Origin: Butyriboletus loyo | Lineage: Eukaryota; Basidiomycota; Agaricomycetes; Boletales; Boletaceae | DNA: 64,000 nucleotides | Direction of reading: 5' to 3' | Assembly: GCA_038093515.1 (NCBI GenBank) | Contig: JBBPSI010000022.1 | Location: forward strand, 124,001 to 188,000 | Part shown: positions 12,120 through 22,361 of the stretch, piece after piece | Numbering within the stretch: position 1 is the stretch's first letter | Layout: each line of letters opens with the position of its first letter | Position numbers and translations under genes: made by a program | The notes under the pieces: generated by a model | What the model was told of the DNA's origin: nothing | Database searches by the model: none | The model's input: the letters and a program-made list of their open reading frames with translations, nothing else

Positions 12120-12690
12120 GTTGCGACCCACCGACTCGGCATGCGCAGCCACCCATCCCCACCACACATGGTCACCCCACCGCCAACTCCATTGCAAGCG
12201 CCCAACTCCATCACATGCGCCCAAAACCACCATCGCACACACCGTTTGCACACGCAGCCACCCAACTCTGTCGCAATTGCTGACCAAAACTCCACCCATT
12301 GTATGCACGCACCCGCCGTTCACCCTCTAACCCACCCGTTCACGCTCGCGCCCAACCCACCCACTTGCCCAGCCCTATCTACTTGGTGCACGAGCGAATG
12401 AACGCGAGCGCATCGCTCACGTTCACTCGCATGGCGCCCGCCCTCGTCTCACCCTCACCACCTCACACTGGCCAGCCCCAGTGATTGCACGAGCACGAGC
12501 ACGTACGCAAATCTGTGCGCGCGCTCGCACCTCAGGGCCTCATGCCCCACCCCTACCCACACTTGTGCACGCGCGCTCGTGCCCCTCACCAATTCGTGCG
12601 AGTGCGTTCGTACCCCCCACCCATTCATGTAAGCGCGCTTGCACCCCACGCCCCATCCGTGCGCACGCTCGCGCCCCCCACCCGTTCGAT
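12120..12690. repeat. C-rich degenerate minisatellite, unit about 30 bp
   Basis: Strongly strand-asymmetric, C- and CAC-rich. From about 12555 four consecutive units of about 30 bp align as ccca-yTTCGTGCGngcGCKYtCGyrCCCC (near 12557, 12589, 12619 and 12650). Looser copies extend left to about 12290. The open frames across it are low-complexity Pro/Thr/His strings produced by composition, not genes. Confidence 0.65.
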
Positions 12691-13499
12691 AACGTTGCTC
12701 AAGTCTGACGGAGCGGAAAGACCATCCAGAGCCGTGGTGATACTAGTACTGTACATGTCCATTCAAGTCTTGTGCTCTCCGAGCGCACCGAGTTTTGTAG
12801 CATGATGTAGCCCACACCGACTCATTGACATTCAGTCCATTGTCCCAAAGCCACCAGAAAGTTGGCTTTCGTCCTTTAACGGTTGGTCGAATCTCCTTCC
12901 ACAGCATATCATAAGTATATGTTTATGGGAAGCTAAGGAATTGTACTAACTTACTGGTGTTCTACATTTTCCGAGTTAGTGACTGCCACTGCAACAGCCA
13001 ACGCATCAATCCAAAGCAGGCGATGAGACTCCATGTCTGCCTGTGTGCGCTCGAGAAGCGGTCGGAGATGGTGAGCGAATTCCCCCAGTTGCATTTGATT
13101 GGTGAAGGGACAGGAACTTCGATATGTGAAAGTTGAAGGGATTGTGGTGATCATCATACTCCACTGGCAATCGTGGTGAGAGCGGATGTGGTGGCTATCG
13201 AGATCTTGCCCCTCATACCGGGGTGCTCCACCACCGAACGTTGGTTAAACGGGGAGTCGTCCCACGAGAAGTCTAGACTGGTAACCGATCCGTCTATGAG
13301 GGATGGGGCTTGCCTCATACATAAACGGAATGATTACCAGTCTACGCTACATATTATAGCTCGAGTCTTTCCTTCAAGGCATTGAAAGCCGCTTCCTTCT
13401 TAAAGTTCTTTTTCCAACCCCGTAGATTCATTCCAATACTACTGATTTAACAGTCATCCGACCGCCGCCGGTCGTCCATTGCCCGTTGAAGTTGAGGTC
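12691..13499. other. intergenic, no confident gene
   Basis: A minus-strand 68-codon ORF at 12951-13157 contains HRLLWIDALAV, which recalls heterokaryon-incompatibility domains but lacks the rest of that signature. Otherwise empty. Confidence 0.4.
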
Positions 13500-13507
13500 T
13501 ATATAAA
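13500..13507 (+). promoter_or_regulatory. TATA box of P450 gene
   Basis: TATATAAA lies 39 bp upstream of the P450 start ATG at 13546, in an AT-poor context. Confidence 0.5.
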
Positions 13508-13545
13508 CGGTACCTAGTGTTTCCTCGTTCATCCTCATACCCTCG

Positions 13546-15708
13546 ATGCAGACGTTAGTGGCGATTGGCGTGGTGGTTGTCTCCGCCCTCACAATACTCA
13601 GGGGGCGACGACGGATGGTCCGAGGTTTTCGTCTCCCTCCTGGCCCTGTTCCTCTCCCCCTCGTTGGGAATCTTTTCAGTATCGACGCTAAGAAACCTTG
13701 GATGACCTACGCTGAATGGGCAACTCGTTACGGTCCGCTCTCATCCTTTATCGGCCTACCGTGGTAGTTGGGTTGAACATCACCTCTCACCAACAGGGGA
13801 TATCTTTATGGTCCGCGTGTTCAAACAAGACATTATTGTGATCAACTCGAAGAAAATTGCCAAGGATCTCCTCGAACGTCGATCTCGTATTTACTCCGAT
13901 AGACCTTACATCGCTACAATAGATCCGTGCGTCATCACTCCTTTTCATCAGTATTCTGACTTGCAATGTGATTTGTTAGATTTGGCTGGTCCTTCAACTT
14001 TGCTTTTTGTCAATATGGTGATCAATGGCGCTCACAAAGGAGAATGTTTCAGCAAGCATTTAGAGCTGAGGCCGCTCTTGATTTTCGTCCTACTCAGCTG
14101 AGAAAGGCTCGCCAGCTCGTCTTGGATATTTTCAGCGCACCTCGTGATTTTTTAACGCATATCCAAAGGTGGGGTTCGCTCGGTGAACCGAGTGTACGTA
14201 CTGACGGAGAAAATACGTTCAGGTTTTCTGCAGCTGTGATGCTGTCGATCGTGTACGACCACGAAGTTGCCTCTGATCACGACCATTTCGTTGAGCTGTT
14301 CGAGCGCGGGGCGTCTCTGGCCATGGAGGGCCTGACACCAGAAGCAGCATCCGTCGTCGAGGCTTTCCCTTTCAGCAAGTGGCTCCTTTTGTTGTGCCAC
14401 CAATATCAAGTTGATGAACATCTCAGTCCTCAGCTTGCCAGAGTGGTTCCCAGGTGCTTTTTTGAGACGCAAGGCAGCAGTTTCCAAGTACTGTGCCACG
14501 CGGATGATAACAGAACCTTTCGAGCACGCTAGGAAACGCGAGGTGAATTTTATACTCATTCTGGTCCACACGCAGGACTTATCGAAGGCAGGCCATGGGT
14601 AGCCGTGTGTCGGAAGTGGTGCTTGATCTTTTGATGAGAACTAAATGCGTTGATGATCCTTTGCAACTCCAATTATTGAAAGATACGTGCGCAACCGCTT
14701 TTGTGGGTAAGTTATACGGTGAGGGATAAATTGGAGCAGCTCGTTAATCACCTTTAATCTGATAGCCGGCGCGGAAACTGTCAGTCTGAATGCGTGTGGA
14801 TGTATGCAACAACTCAGTTTTTTTGTAGAGCTCGGCCACATTGCAATATTTCATGCTTTCCATGTTGCAGCATCCTGAAGTGCAAGAACGGGCACATGCA
14901 GAAATCAACGCAGTCGTTGGGACAAACCGGCTCCCAAACTTTGATGACAGGCCGAACCTGCCGTACATTGAGGCCATTTTGATGGAGATATTGAGAATAC
15001 ATCCCATTATACCCCTTGGTAGGTATTTCGACCATGACGCTTGCATCAATTCTCAAGTTTCTTTTAGCTGTTCCCCATGCTACCACGGCTGATGACATTT
15101 ATGAGGATGTTTTTATCCCGAAAGGTAATAATCTAATGACATTTGAGGTATATCTATTGACCTTCCTTGCACTATCCATGTTAGGATCCACAGTGGTCCC
15201 AAACGTTTGGTTGGTACACAACCTGCAATCTTTCCTGGGTCTTGATACATTATTCTGAAGGGCCATGCTGCATAACGAAGATGACTACCCAGAGCCTGAC
15301 GTCTTCAAACCCGAAAGATTCCTTGTAGACGGGAGGCTCAACGGAGACAAGTCCGTTGATAGCCTTATTTTTGGCTTTGGGAGGTATTTTAACATCTCTT
15401 TCCATTGTATCCCGTCGCCAACCCTGCTCGTCAGGCGCGTGTGTCCAGGTCGTTACACTGCTGACGGTTCAATCTGGGCTGCAATGGTGTCGATTTTATC
15501 CGCGTTCAAGATTTCAAAAGCCCTCGACGAACGAGGCAAAGAGCTCGATTTCGAACCGAATTTCAGTACCGGGGTAACCACGTAAGTGTTTTTCAGAGTG
15601 ACTGTAGCCCTTTGATCTACATCTTTGGACAGGCGCCCAGACCCATTCCCTTGTTCTATTACACCGCGATCGATGAACTTCGATATCTACAAGCTTTCAA
15701 CGGAATGA
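13546..15708 (+). CDS. cytochrome P450 monooxygenase (first of two)
   Basis: Microsomal heme-thiolate oxygenase; substrate unknown. The N-terminal anchor MQTLVAIGVVVVSALTILRG is followed by the Pro-rich hinge RLPPGPVPLPLVGNL. Helix C reads QYGDQWRSQRRMFQQAF. Helix I carries AGAETT, with an intron just before it. The ExxR pair lies in MEILRIHPIIPLG. The heme loop is FGFGRRVCPGRY, interrupted by an intron between FGFGR and RVCPG. The protein ends near RPDPFPCSITPRSMNFDIY at a TGA (15706-15708). More than eight introns. The layout resembles basidiomycete CYP5144/CYP5150-like enzymes, but the subfamily cannot be fixed by eye. No P450 reductase or other pathway gene lies beside it. Confidence 0.88.
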
Positions 15709-16461
15709 TGTTTGAGTTTACGAGTTTTGTTGATATCAACGGGGTGAATGATTTCACCGATTACGGACGCTTCGTGCGTTTTCAGTATGCTATAGTACCG
15801 TCACCCGCCTTCAATGGAATATCCTTGCGCGCCGGATGACTTTGCATAACGAACAAAACAGAAGGTAGTAATGATCTAGATGCTCGATGGGTCGCGAGTC
15901 CATTCGATCGCGGGCGCCATATTCCTGGGCCCGTCTCAACACTTGCAGAAGCGGTCGAACATCGAGCACTAGGTGCCTTGCCAATTCCAAAATCGCGTGG
16001 CCAGATACTAGCGGAGTTGACTCGTTAGGGTGCGTGGAAACGCCCAGGCAAGCGAAAGAAGGAAGCGCTCATTCTACATGATTTCACGAATTTCCCAAGT
16101 TTGTTAGCAAAGATGGATATCGCATATTGCATTACACCAACTAACTGTACTACAAGAAACAGAAATAAATAAAAAAGGTAGGAACTGCCAGCATGTGGTA
16201 CAGTATACGCGGACTTCTGATCTTTCGCGAACGCAAAGTCAGAAAGAGCTGGTCCTTGACTTGCTGAATACCATCTAAATTCTGATGTCGTCGTTACTAG
16301 TAGTGTCCACTGTGGTCTTCTGTCCTTGGCAGCGTTCATCGTCTATGGTACATGTGCCAATGGCTTAGATTAGGGTGAACTGCGGGGAAACTCTATGGTC
16401 AGGCTCGAGCAAGGCAAGAAGAGAAAATAAACGGCACCGTATCGCACGGCAATCTGTTGAC
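15709..16461. other. intergenic with one isolated coding-like segment
   Basis: At 15878-16029 (+) an open frame ending in TAG reads DLDARWVASPFDRGRHIPG... and then ALGALPIPKSRGQILAEL. It has protein-like composition but no start or partner exon, and may be a gene relic. Nothing else seen. Confidence 0.35.
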
Positions 16462-16962
16462 TTATGGCTTCCACTTGCGCAGAATGTCCTCAAGCCCGCT
16501 GCGGATGTGATCGGATGAAACATGCGGTGGCAGCAAGGCTTCTGCCCTGAGTTTGGCAACTGCTGCGAGCACCCAGCTCTGGCAATTCCAGTCCTCCTTG
16601 CCACGATGGACGGCCACCTGCTGCATCAGACGTTCGGCTTCGGGTGATCTGGCGAGATCGATATTGCCAAGGGGGAGACAGCCCCTGTAGGCATCTGCCA
16701 GGATTTCCATACACTCGTACTCTGTCCGGGAGTACGTGAAGGTGTCGGTGTTGCCGATGGCTTGGTAGCACGTGCCCCAATGATCGACCTGTTCTGAAGC
16801 CTCTCTGCCGGAGCTGCTTGTGCTCAGGGACTGTAGGGTTGCGTTTGAGATGAGGAAGAGGGCCCAGTGGAGGGGTATGCGCTGGCCGTCGGACGAACGG
16901 CCGCGCCAGTAGTGGGCTGCGCAGAGGGTGAGGGTGTGGGTGGGGGAGCACAGATCGGACAT
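16462..16962 (-). CDS. uncharacterised basidiomycete protein, about 166 aa
   Basis: Single-exon frame from ATG at 16962 (MSDLCSPTHTLTLCAAHYWR) to TAA at 16462-16464. A central RIPLHWALFLIS and a distal DWNCQSWVLAAVAKL form a pattern seen in many small agaricomycete proteins of unknown function (resembling DUF6914), with His and Cys as possible active-site residues. No signal peptide or membrane helix. A longer in-frame start exists at 17118 but would overlap the start side of the sirtuin gene, so the shorter one is preferred. Function unknown. Confidence 0.55.
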   Translation of the reverse strand: MSDLCSPTHTLTLCAAHYWRGRSSDGQRIPLHWALFLISNATLQSLSTSSSGREASEQVDHWGTCYQAIGNTDTFTYSRTEYECMEILADAYRGCLPLGNIDLARSPEAERLMQQVAVHRGKEDWNCQSWVLAAVAKLRAEALLPPHVSSDHIRSGLEDILRKWKP

Positions 16963-17131
16963 GTTGTTTGGGTGGCCATGGAGGGGGAGGCTGGGTATAT
17001 AATATGGTCTACAGAGTTGAAAAGGGACAAAGCAAGTGGAGCACACGACTTCCCGCGCCACCGCATGAGGTAGGGCTGCTCGGTTTGGGAGTCCCCCTCT
17101 GCTTTTCAACTTGTTCACAGCCTGGCCCTTA
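16963..17131. promoter_or_regulatory. shared divergent promoter, unknown protein / sirtuin
   Basis: Only 169 bp separate the two start codons. A TATATAAT-like element at 16996-17003 could serve the minus-strand gene. Confidence 0.5.
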
Positions 17132-19115
17132 ATGACTCTCTTCGTCCCTCTCGTCGAAAATCACCCTCCTCCTTCCTCCCCTCCTTTCCTCGTACATCCA
17201 GTCGATGTCCCACTCCATCTCCGCAACACTCTCAGGGCGATCTTGAAGGCGAGGCGTTTGGTCGTCGTCTCTGGTGCGTCTCCCTCCGCCGATAATACCC
17301 GGTTCGTTCGGAACTCCAACCCTTGCATTGCATTGCGTCCCAGGTGCGGGCATCTCTGTCCAAGCAGGAATACCGGACTTCCGATCCCCTACCGGTTTAT
17401 TCCAGACCCTGAAGCGGGATAACCCCAAGGAGGGTCTCACCTCGGGCAAGGATCTCTTTGATGCATCCGTATTTAATGTGAGCCCTCTCCCTCCATCGTG
17501 TTCATCCCACGAACGATCCCCCTGCCAACATTACCTTGCTCTCGACACTCATGGCTCCTCGTTTGCACTCCATCCGAATCACCCATGCTCACAATCCTCA
17601 TAGTCAGAGCACACAACCTCGTTGTTTTGCCAAATGATCGCCCAGTTGTCCGAGCTATCGCACGCGGCGAGCCCCACTCCCTTTCACCAACTTCTTCGAC
17701 TCCTTGATGAGCGCGGCAGGCTTTTGCGTGTGTATACTCAGAACATCGATGCGATAGAGCTAAAGTCTGGTCTTTCCTTTGGCGTTCCCGAGTTCGAAGA
17801 CAAGCGCTGCAAGCCCCGATCAAGGGCAAAGACGTCTCCCACCACAGGCCTCGCAGATCCAACAACATCGACAAGTTTCACACCATCACGACCTTCCACT
17901 TCGCAACCTAGTTCACGTTTGCCATCACCTACAGTCGAGCTGCCACGATGTATCCCTCTACATGGTTCGCTTCAAACGTTGCACTGTCAAACGTGCACTC
18001 ACACGTTCCCGCTTGAAAATTACATGGGCGCATTGACGTCAGGAACGCCTCCTTACTGCCCGGAATGCACACAAATGGAGGAGACACGGCAGTTGGTTGG
18101 TAAGCGTGCTCGTGGCGTGGGCAAGCTCCGTCCTAGCGTTGTATTATACAACGAACTGCACAAGGACGGAGAAGTTGTGGGAGAGGTGGTAAGGAGAGAC
18201 CTCATTGGAGGCTCAAAAGGAAAAGGCCGCAGTGGAGCAGACGTCCTCCTGGTCGTCGGTACCAGCTTAAGGGTTCCGGGAACGAAGCGCATCGTTCGCG
18301 AGTTTTCAAAGGCCGTACGATCCCGTGGATCCAGTTCATCCAAGGAGTTCCCAGATTCCACTCTGACATGTGCACCAATTCCATCGCCGTCACCGCGTCA
18401 ATCAGAGTCGAAGGATGGCTGTCCTCCCATGAGATCGATATATCTCAACCTTGACTTTCCTGTACCTGCTCGGGAGTGGGATGGGGTGTTTGATGTGTGG
18501 GTACAGGGCGATGCCCAGAGCTTTGCGCACATCTTGATGGACGAAATTGCCAAAGAGGCTGCAGCCAAGGAAGCCGTGCTTGAGAGGAAACGCAAACGCG
18601 AGGAGGAAGCAGGATCGGGCGAGCAAGCCGAGGTGACAGAGCAAGCTCCACCCAAAAAGCGTAAGACGATGAATCAGAGTGCAGGCAAATCTGCCTCTTC
18701 TCGAAAACGAAAATCCTCGGAGAGTGCTCCTCGGAAACCTCGCAGCGACAAAAAATCCACTCAATCAACGCCAAGTAAAACGCTGACCGGGTCTGCTTCG
18801 AAGCCGACGTCTACGGAGAAGGTCTACATCCGGATTCCAAGCAGACGCCGTGTTCCCGAGGTCGTCATTCCGACTCAATCCCCTTTGCGTGTTCTCATCA
18901 AAGAACAGCAGTGCTTTCCCGCAACTCCCCCTGCTTCACAATTGAAACACAGGGGACATGGCTCCGCGGGTTCAAAGCATGATAACGAACACTATCCCCC
19001 CTCTGATGACACCGACAGCAATCCGACGACTGACAGTGATCTGTCTGACGGGGGTCCCGACGAGGAAGATCCGGATGAGCTTCCAAGGAGAGTCGTGTAT
19101 TCTTATCCTTCATAG
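17132..19115 (+). CDS. Hst3/Hst4-type sirtuin (NAD-dependent histone deacetylase)
   Basis: Class I fungal sirtuin; by family it removes acetyl from histone H3 K56 after replication. Exon 1 ends ARRLVVVSG and joins AGISVQAGIPDFRSPTGLF, the NAD-binding GAGxS..GIPDFRS motif. TQNIDAIE, catalytic His in IPLHGSL, a CxxC...CxxC zinc site (CQTC, CPEC) and VGTSLRVPG follow. Between TQNID and the His is an insert of about 70 residues rich in Ser, Thr and Pro, longer than in most sirtuins. The C-terminal 200 residues are acidic/basic low complexity with likely nuclear signals (PPKKRKT, SRKRKSS) and an Asp/Glu-rich end. Two introns, both near the 5' end. Confidence 0.9.
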
Positions 19116-19365
19116 AATCATATCGTGCACCGTGATCAGGGGTCAGGTTTCTTTGGCACTCTTTCGACGGGACGCGTGACCTATCCTTATTTTATTTATG
19201 TATAATGGGTCTATACTACATACACTTCGCGGGATGCGTTCATTTCCTGACCTTTCCGTCCTCTGACCAGAATTGGAGAACTTGGCCCACGTCGAGAAAG
19301 CTTTCACACGGTGGTACGCGTACCAGCCATTTAATTTGACCGCGACATTCGAATCCTCTCAGACA

Positions 19366-19821
19366 ATGTCGTCCACACCAAACGCCTCCAAGCCCGAAGA
19401 GAACGCTTCGAAGGTACCGGAGAAACCCAAACCCGAAGACGCACCACATCTCGGTGTTCTAGAGGAAGACGACGAGTTCGAGGAATTCGAATGTGCAGGT
19501 GGGGACAAGTCGCATCACGTTCAAGCTGAGACGACCGATGCTGATATGTGATTGTTAGACTGGGATGATTCGCAGACGGACTTGGCACATCTGAACGGTG
19601 CCGCGCCCGGGGCTGCCAATTCGAGTGGGGACAAGCTTTGGGAGGATAACTGGGACGACGATGACATCGAGGACGAGTTCAGTGTACAGCTGCGGTGAGT
19701 TCTTTCTTTCTTTGGTGATAGGCAACAACAGGAAGTAGTATCTCATTTGAAACGCCACGCATGGACGATCTGTAGGGGTGAACTTGTGAAAATGGGCAAG
19801 GGGGACGCCATGCAGCATTGA
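19366..19821 (+). CDS. sem1: Sem1/Dss1 proteasome lid and TREX-2 subunit
   Basis: Very small acidic disordered protein that tethers the 26S proteasome lid and also binds TREX-2 and BRCA2-like complexes. Exon 1 (MSSTPNASKPEENASKVPEK) ends DDEFEEFECA. Exon 2 gives DWDDSQTDLAHL and LWEDNWDDDDIEDEFSVQLR, the two acidic/aromatic binding patches of the family. Exon 3, after an 82-nt intron, supplies GELVKMGKG and the TGA at 19819-19821. Without splicing the second patch would be lost, so the short unspliced frame is not the gene. About 110 residues, near the family's usual size plus an N-terminal extension. Confidence 0.9.
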
Positions 19822-19971
19822 TCTCGTGGTCAAAGTGTTGCCACTTGCCGACAACCTTGTACATTCATTTGGCGAAAAGCGTGTACATCTTGCATGGGAT
19901 GTATTTTGGATGCGAGACTCTGTGGTATAGTACATACACGATCTTGCGCTATCGGTATAGGTCTCGGTTCC

Positions 19972-21726
19972 CTACTCGTTTTTCAAGTCTGGCAAACGTC
20001 GCGACAGCACAACCAAGATCGTGGTGAGCATGGCCAGGATAACATAAACTAAGTTGCCGCCGAGGATATTGTACTGTTTAGAAAGGGCGAACATGGAGGT
20101 TGTTAATGCTGGACCAATGGCACGCGCGATGGACGTCAGACTCTGACTGAGCCCGTTGGTTGAGCCCAGAGATTGTTTGTTAGGGGCCGCTCTCGTGACA
20201 AATATAAAGATGACAGCTACACAGAGGTGAGATCGTCGATTTCCCCAGAAACTGAATGAACGCACTATAGGACAGGTCCATGATGACCATGAATACGAGC
20301 TGCAAAACGAGAAGGATCCAAATTATGGGTCCGACTTTTCCCTGTGCTGTGACAACAGCACTCATGATTGGGAAAAGGAGGATCAGTGGGTAAAACCAAA
20401 GGACAGCCCCACAAAACACTCTTTTGGCTCCGACCCATTCTATGAGCTTTGCCGCGAACAACACCTGTACAACGCCGTCCACGATTCCAAATATTGCCGA
20501 GAATGTGCCGATGACGGATGGCGAGAATCCTAGGCCACCGATTGCAATGGGGGACGAATAGAACAGGGGTAGAAGAACAATGAAGCCCATCTCTACAAGT
20601 CCCAGTGTTCCATAGTTAGCGATGGGTATCATCACGGAGTACGTTTTCATGAGGGTCAACAGCGGGGTGGGTTGCACACTGTCTGTAGGTGGGTTATCTG
20701 GAGGATTCTCGATTGTAGGCCTCTCCGTTTGAAACTTTTGGCCCGTTTTCGATGGCAACGACTAAAAGATCAAGAACGCGTGATTCCTAGCCAGTTCGAA
20801 GCACGCCGATGTCGTACCTCCTTCAAGAACGTCGCACAGACCAAAAACGTCAACAAGGTAAAACACCCCGATACGAGACACGGGAGAAAGTACGGATACG
20901 TTGCCCAAAATTCACCTGGAAAGAGGTGGGGCCATTGCTCTTGGGGTTTCACGAGTGCCCCGCCATACAGGGGACTACAGAACGGCGTAAGCCTCAGAAA
21001 TCCCTTACACCAATGAATATGTCCAAACGCACGCGATGGTAGTCCCAATGCAAAACACGGACGGTATGATGGCAAAGGCCTGAGCCATATTGGTGTGGTC
21101 GGTTATATCGCCGAGGATACTCTTCATCACCCCGATGTTGCCATTGAGGATGCCAGCAATACAGCGACTCGGGCATCCTTTCAGCAGACTCTCGGACATG
21201 GAGTCAATTTCACTCACCTGATGATGAGCGTGCCCAGCGTCCGCGAGAAGCCAAAGGCAAAATTGGACATACTGAGACCGAACAGACCAATTAAAATGAC
21301 GGGCCGGCGACCGACGAAATCGGATAACCGGCTCCATTGCCAGGTGGTCAGCGCCTGCGTGACGAAAAAGAGCGATTCCTGTGCAAAAATGGGTATGGAA
21401 GCGTCTCTACGAACGTATGTAAGCGTACGATGAGACCTGCATAATAACCGATCTTGCGGTCGTCTCCTCCAGTGATGCCGAGCTCGCCTATGAGCTTGTT
21501 TTGATACAAAACGGACCAACCCGTCCCGTAAGTGTTGGATAGTACTGGATGACAGGAACGACTGTTGACTGACCTGATTGATAAAAGGAAAGATGTACGC
21601 GGACGAGATGGGTTCCGCAATCAAGGTAAGAAAGGCGACACTCATCTGACCCCATGGCAAAGGTGTCTTGAACTTTCCTTGGAGAAGTGGGGTCTCTTCA
21701 TCAGGGCATCTGTCAGAGTCCTCCAT
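19972..21726 (-). CDS. MFS transporter, zinc-induced-facilitator-like
   Basis: Twelve-helix permease. The start MEDSDRCPDEETPLLQGKF followed by TPLPWGQ is typical of fungal ZIFL/tetracycline-resistance-like MFS proteins. Visible blocks are helix 1 EPISSAYIFPFINQ, LIGELGITGGDDRKIGYYAG, MFS motif A (WSRLSDFVGRRPVIL), the RCIAGILNGNIGVMKSILG motif, and FWATYPYFLPCLVSG. The C-terminal half ends in VYVILAMLTTILVVLSRRL at 19972. About ten short introns. Substrate unknown; drug or metal-chelate efflux is possible by family. Confidence 0.85.
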
Positions 21727-22361
21727 AGTGCGGTCGATAATTGTCTAGTCCACTCTTAGGGCCATGTGAACGACTTAAATATACGTGCGGGGAATCGGCC
21801 GATAGTCTCTCAAACGCCTGGGTAACGTTAGCTGTAATACGCGATTGGCCGACCTTGGTTGGTGACTACCGAGTCGAATAGTGCGGTCGTGGGAGGGGAG
21901 AAGGAAAGTGATCAAAGGCATACGTCTAGAAGTCACTTCGGGCCGATTCTCAACGAAGATAAACCGTCACACGCGCGTTGTCGTATTTCTCAACCCCCGG
22001 GTGACTTGGCGACGGAGACCTCGCTGGCAGGGGGGTGTTGGTTTGAGAATTCGCTACCGTTCGCTGTCGGTGCAGTTTAGCTGCTGACTAAATGCTGTAC
22101 TATCAGATCTGTTTGTATTTATTTATGATCTGCGGACGAAGAGAGACAGCATCACGACCTTGTTGCCAGTGCCATTAATGCTGGCATTTTTTTTATCCCC
22201 GTTCGTATCCAAGTGCTCATCACCATTGGAACTTGAAACAACTAAATTGGACTGAACAATCATAAAACACGAATGGATTAAGTCCATGGTTTCGCATCAG
22301 TAGAAATTATTTCGTCAAGAATCAGCGCACAAAAGACATGTGTCGTGGTCAAACACCATCA
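21727..22361. other. intergenic between two MFS genes
   Basis: Upstream region of the first transporter and 3' side of the second. Only short ORFs. Confidence 0.45.

Noticed and set aside
12029..12805. Overlapping frames rich in Pro, Thr, His or Trp, Val, Gly
   Set aside because: Produced by the C-rich repeat; no start context, splice signals or family.
12951..13157. Heterokaryon-incompatibility (HET)-like string RLLWIDALAV
   Set aside because: Only one short stretch fits; the following NQ...R motif and other blocks are missing.
16962..17118. N-terminal extension of the small unknown protein to ATG at 17118
   Set aside because: Would place its start next to the sirtuin start and covers a TATA-like element; the conserved part starts after 16962.
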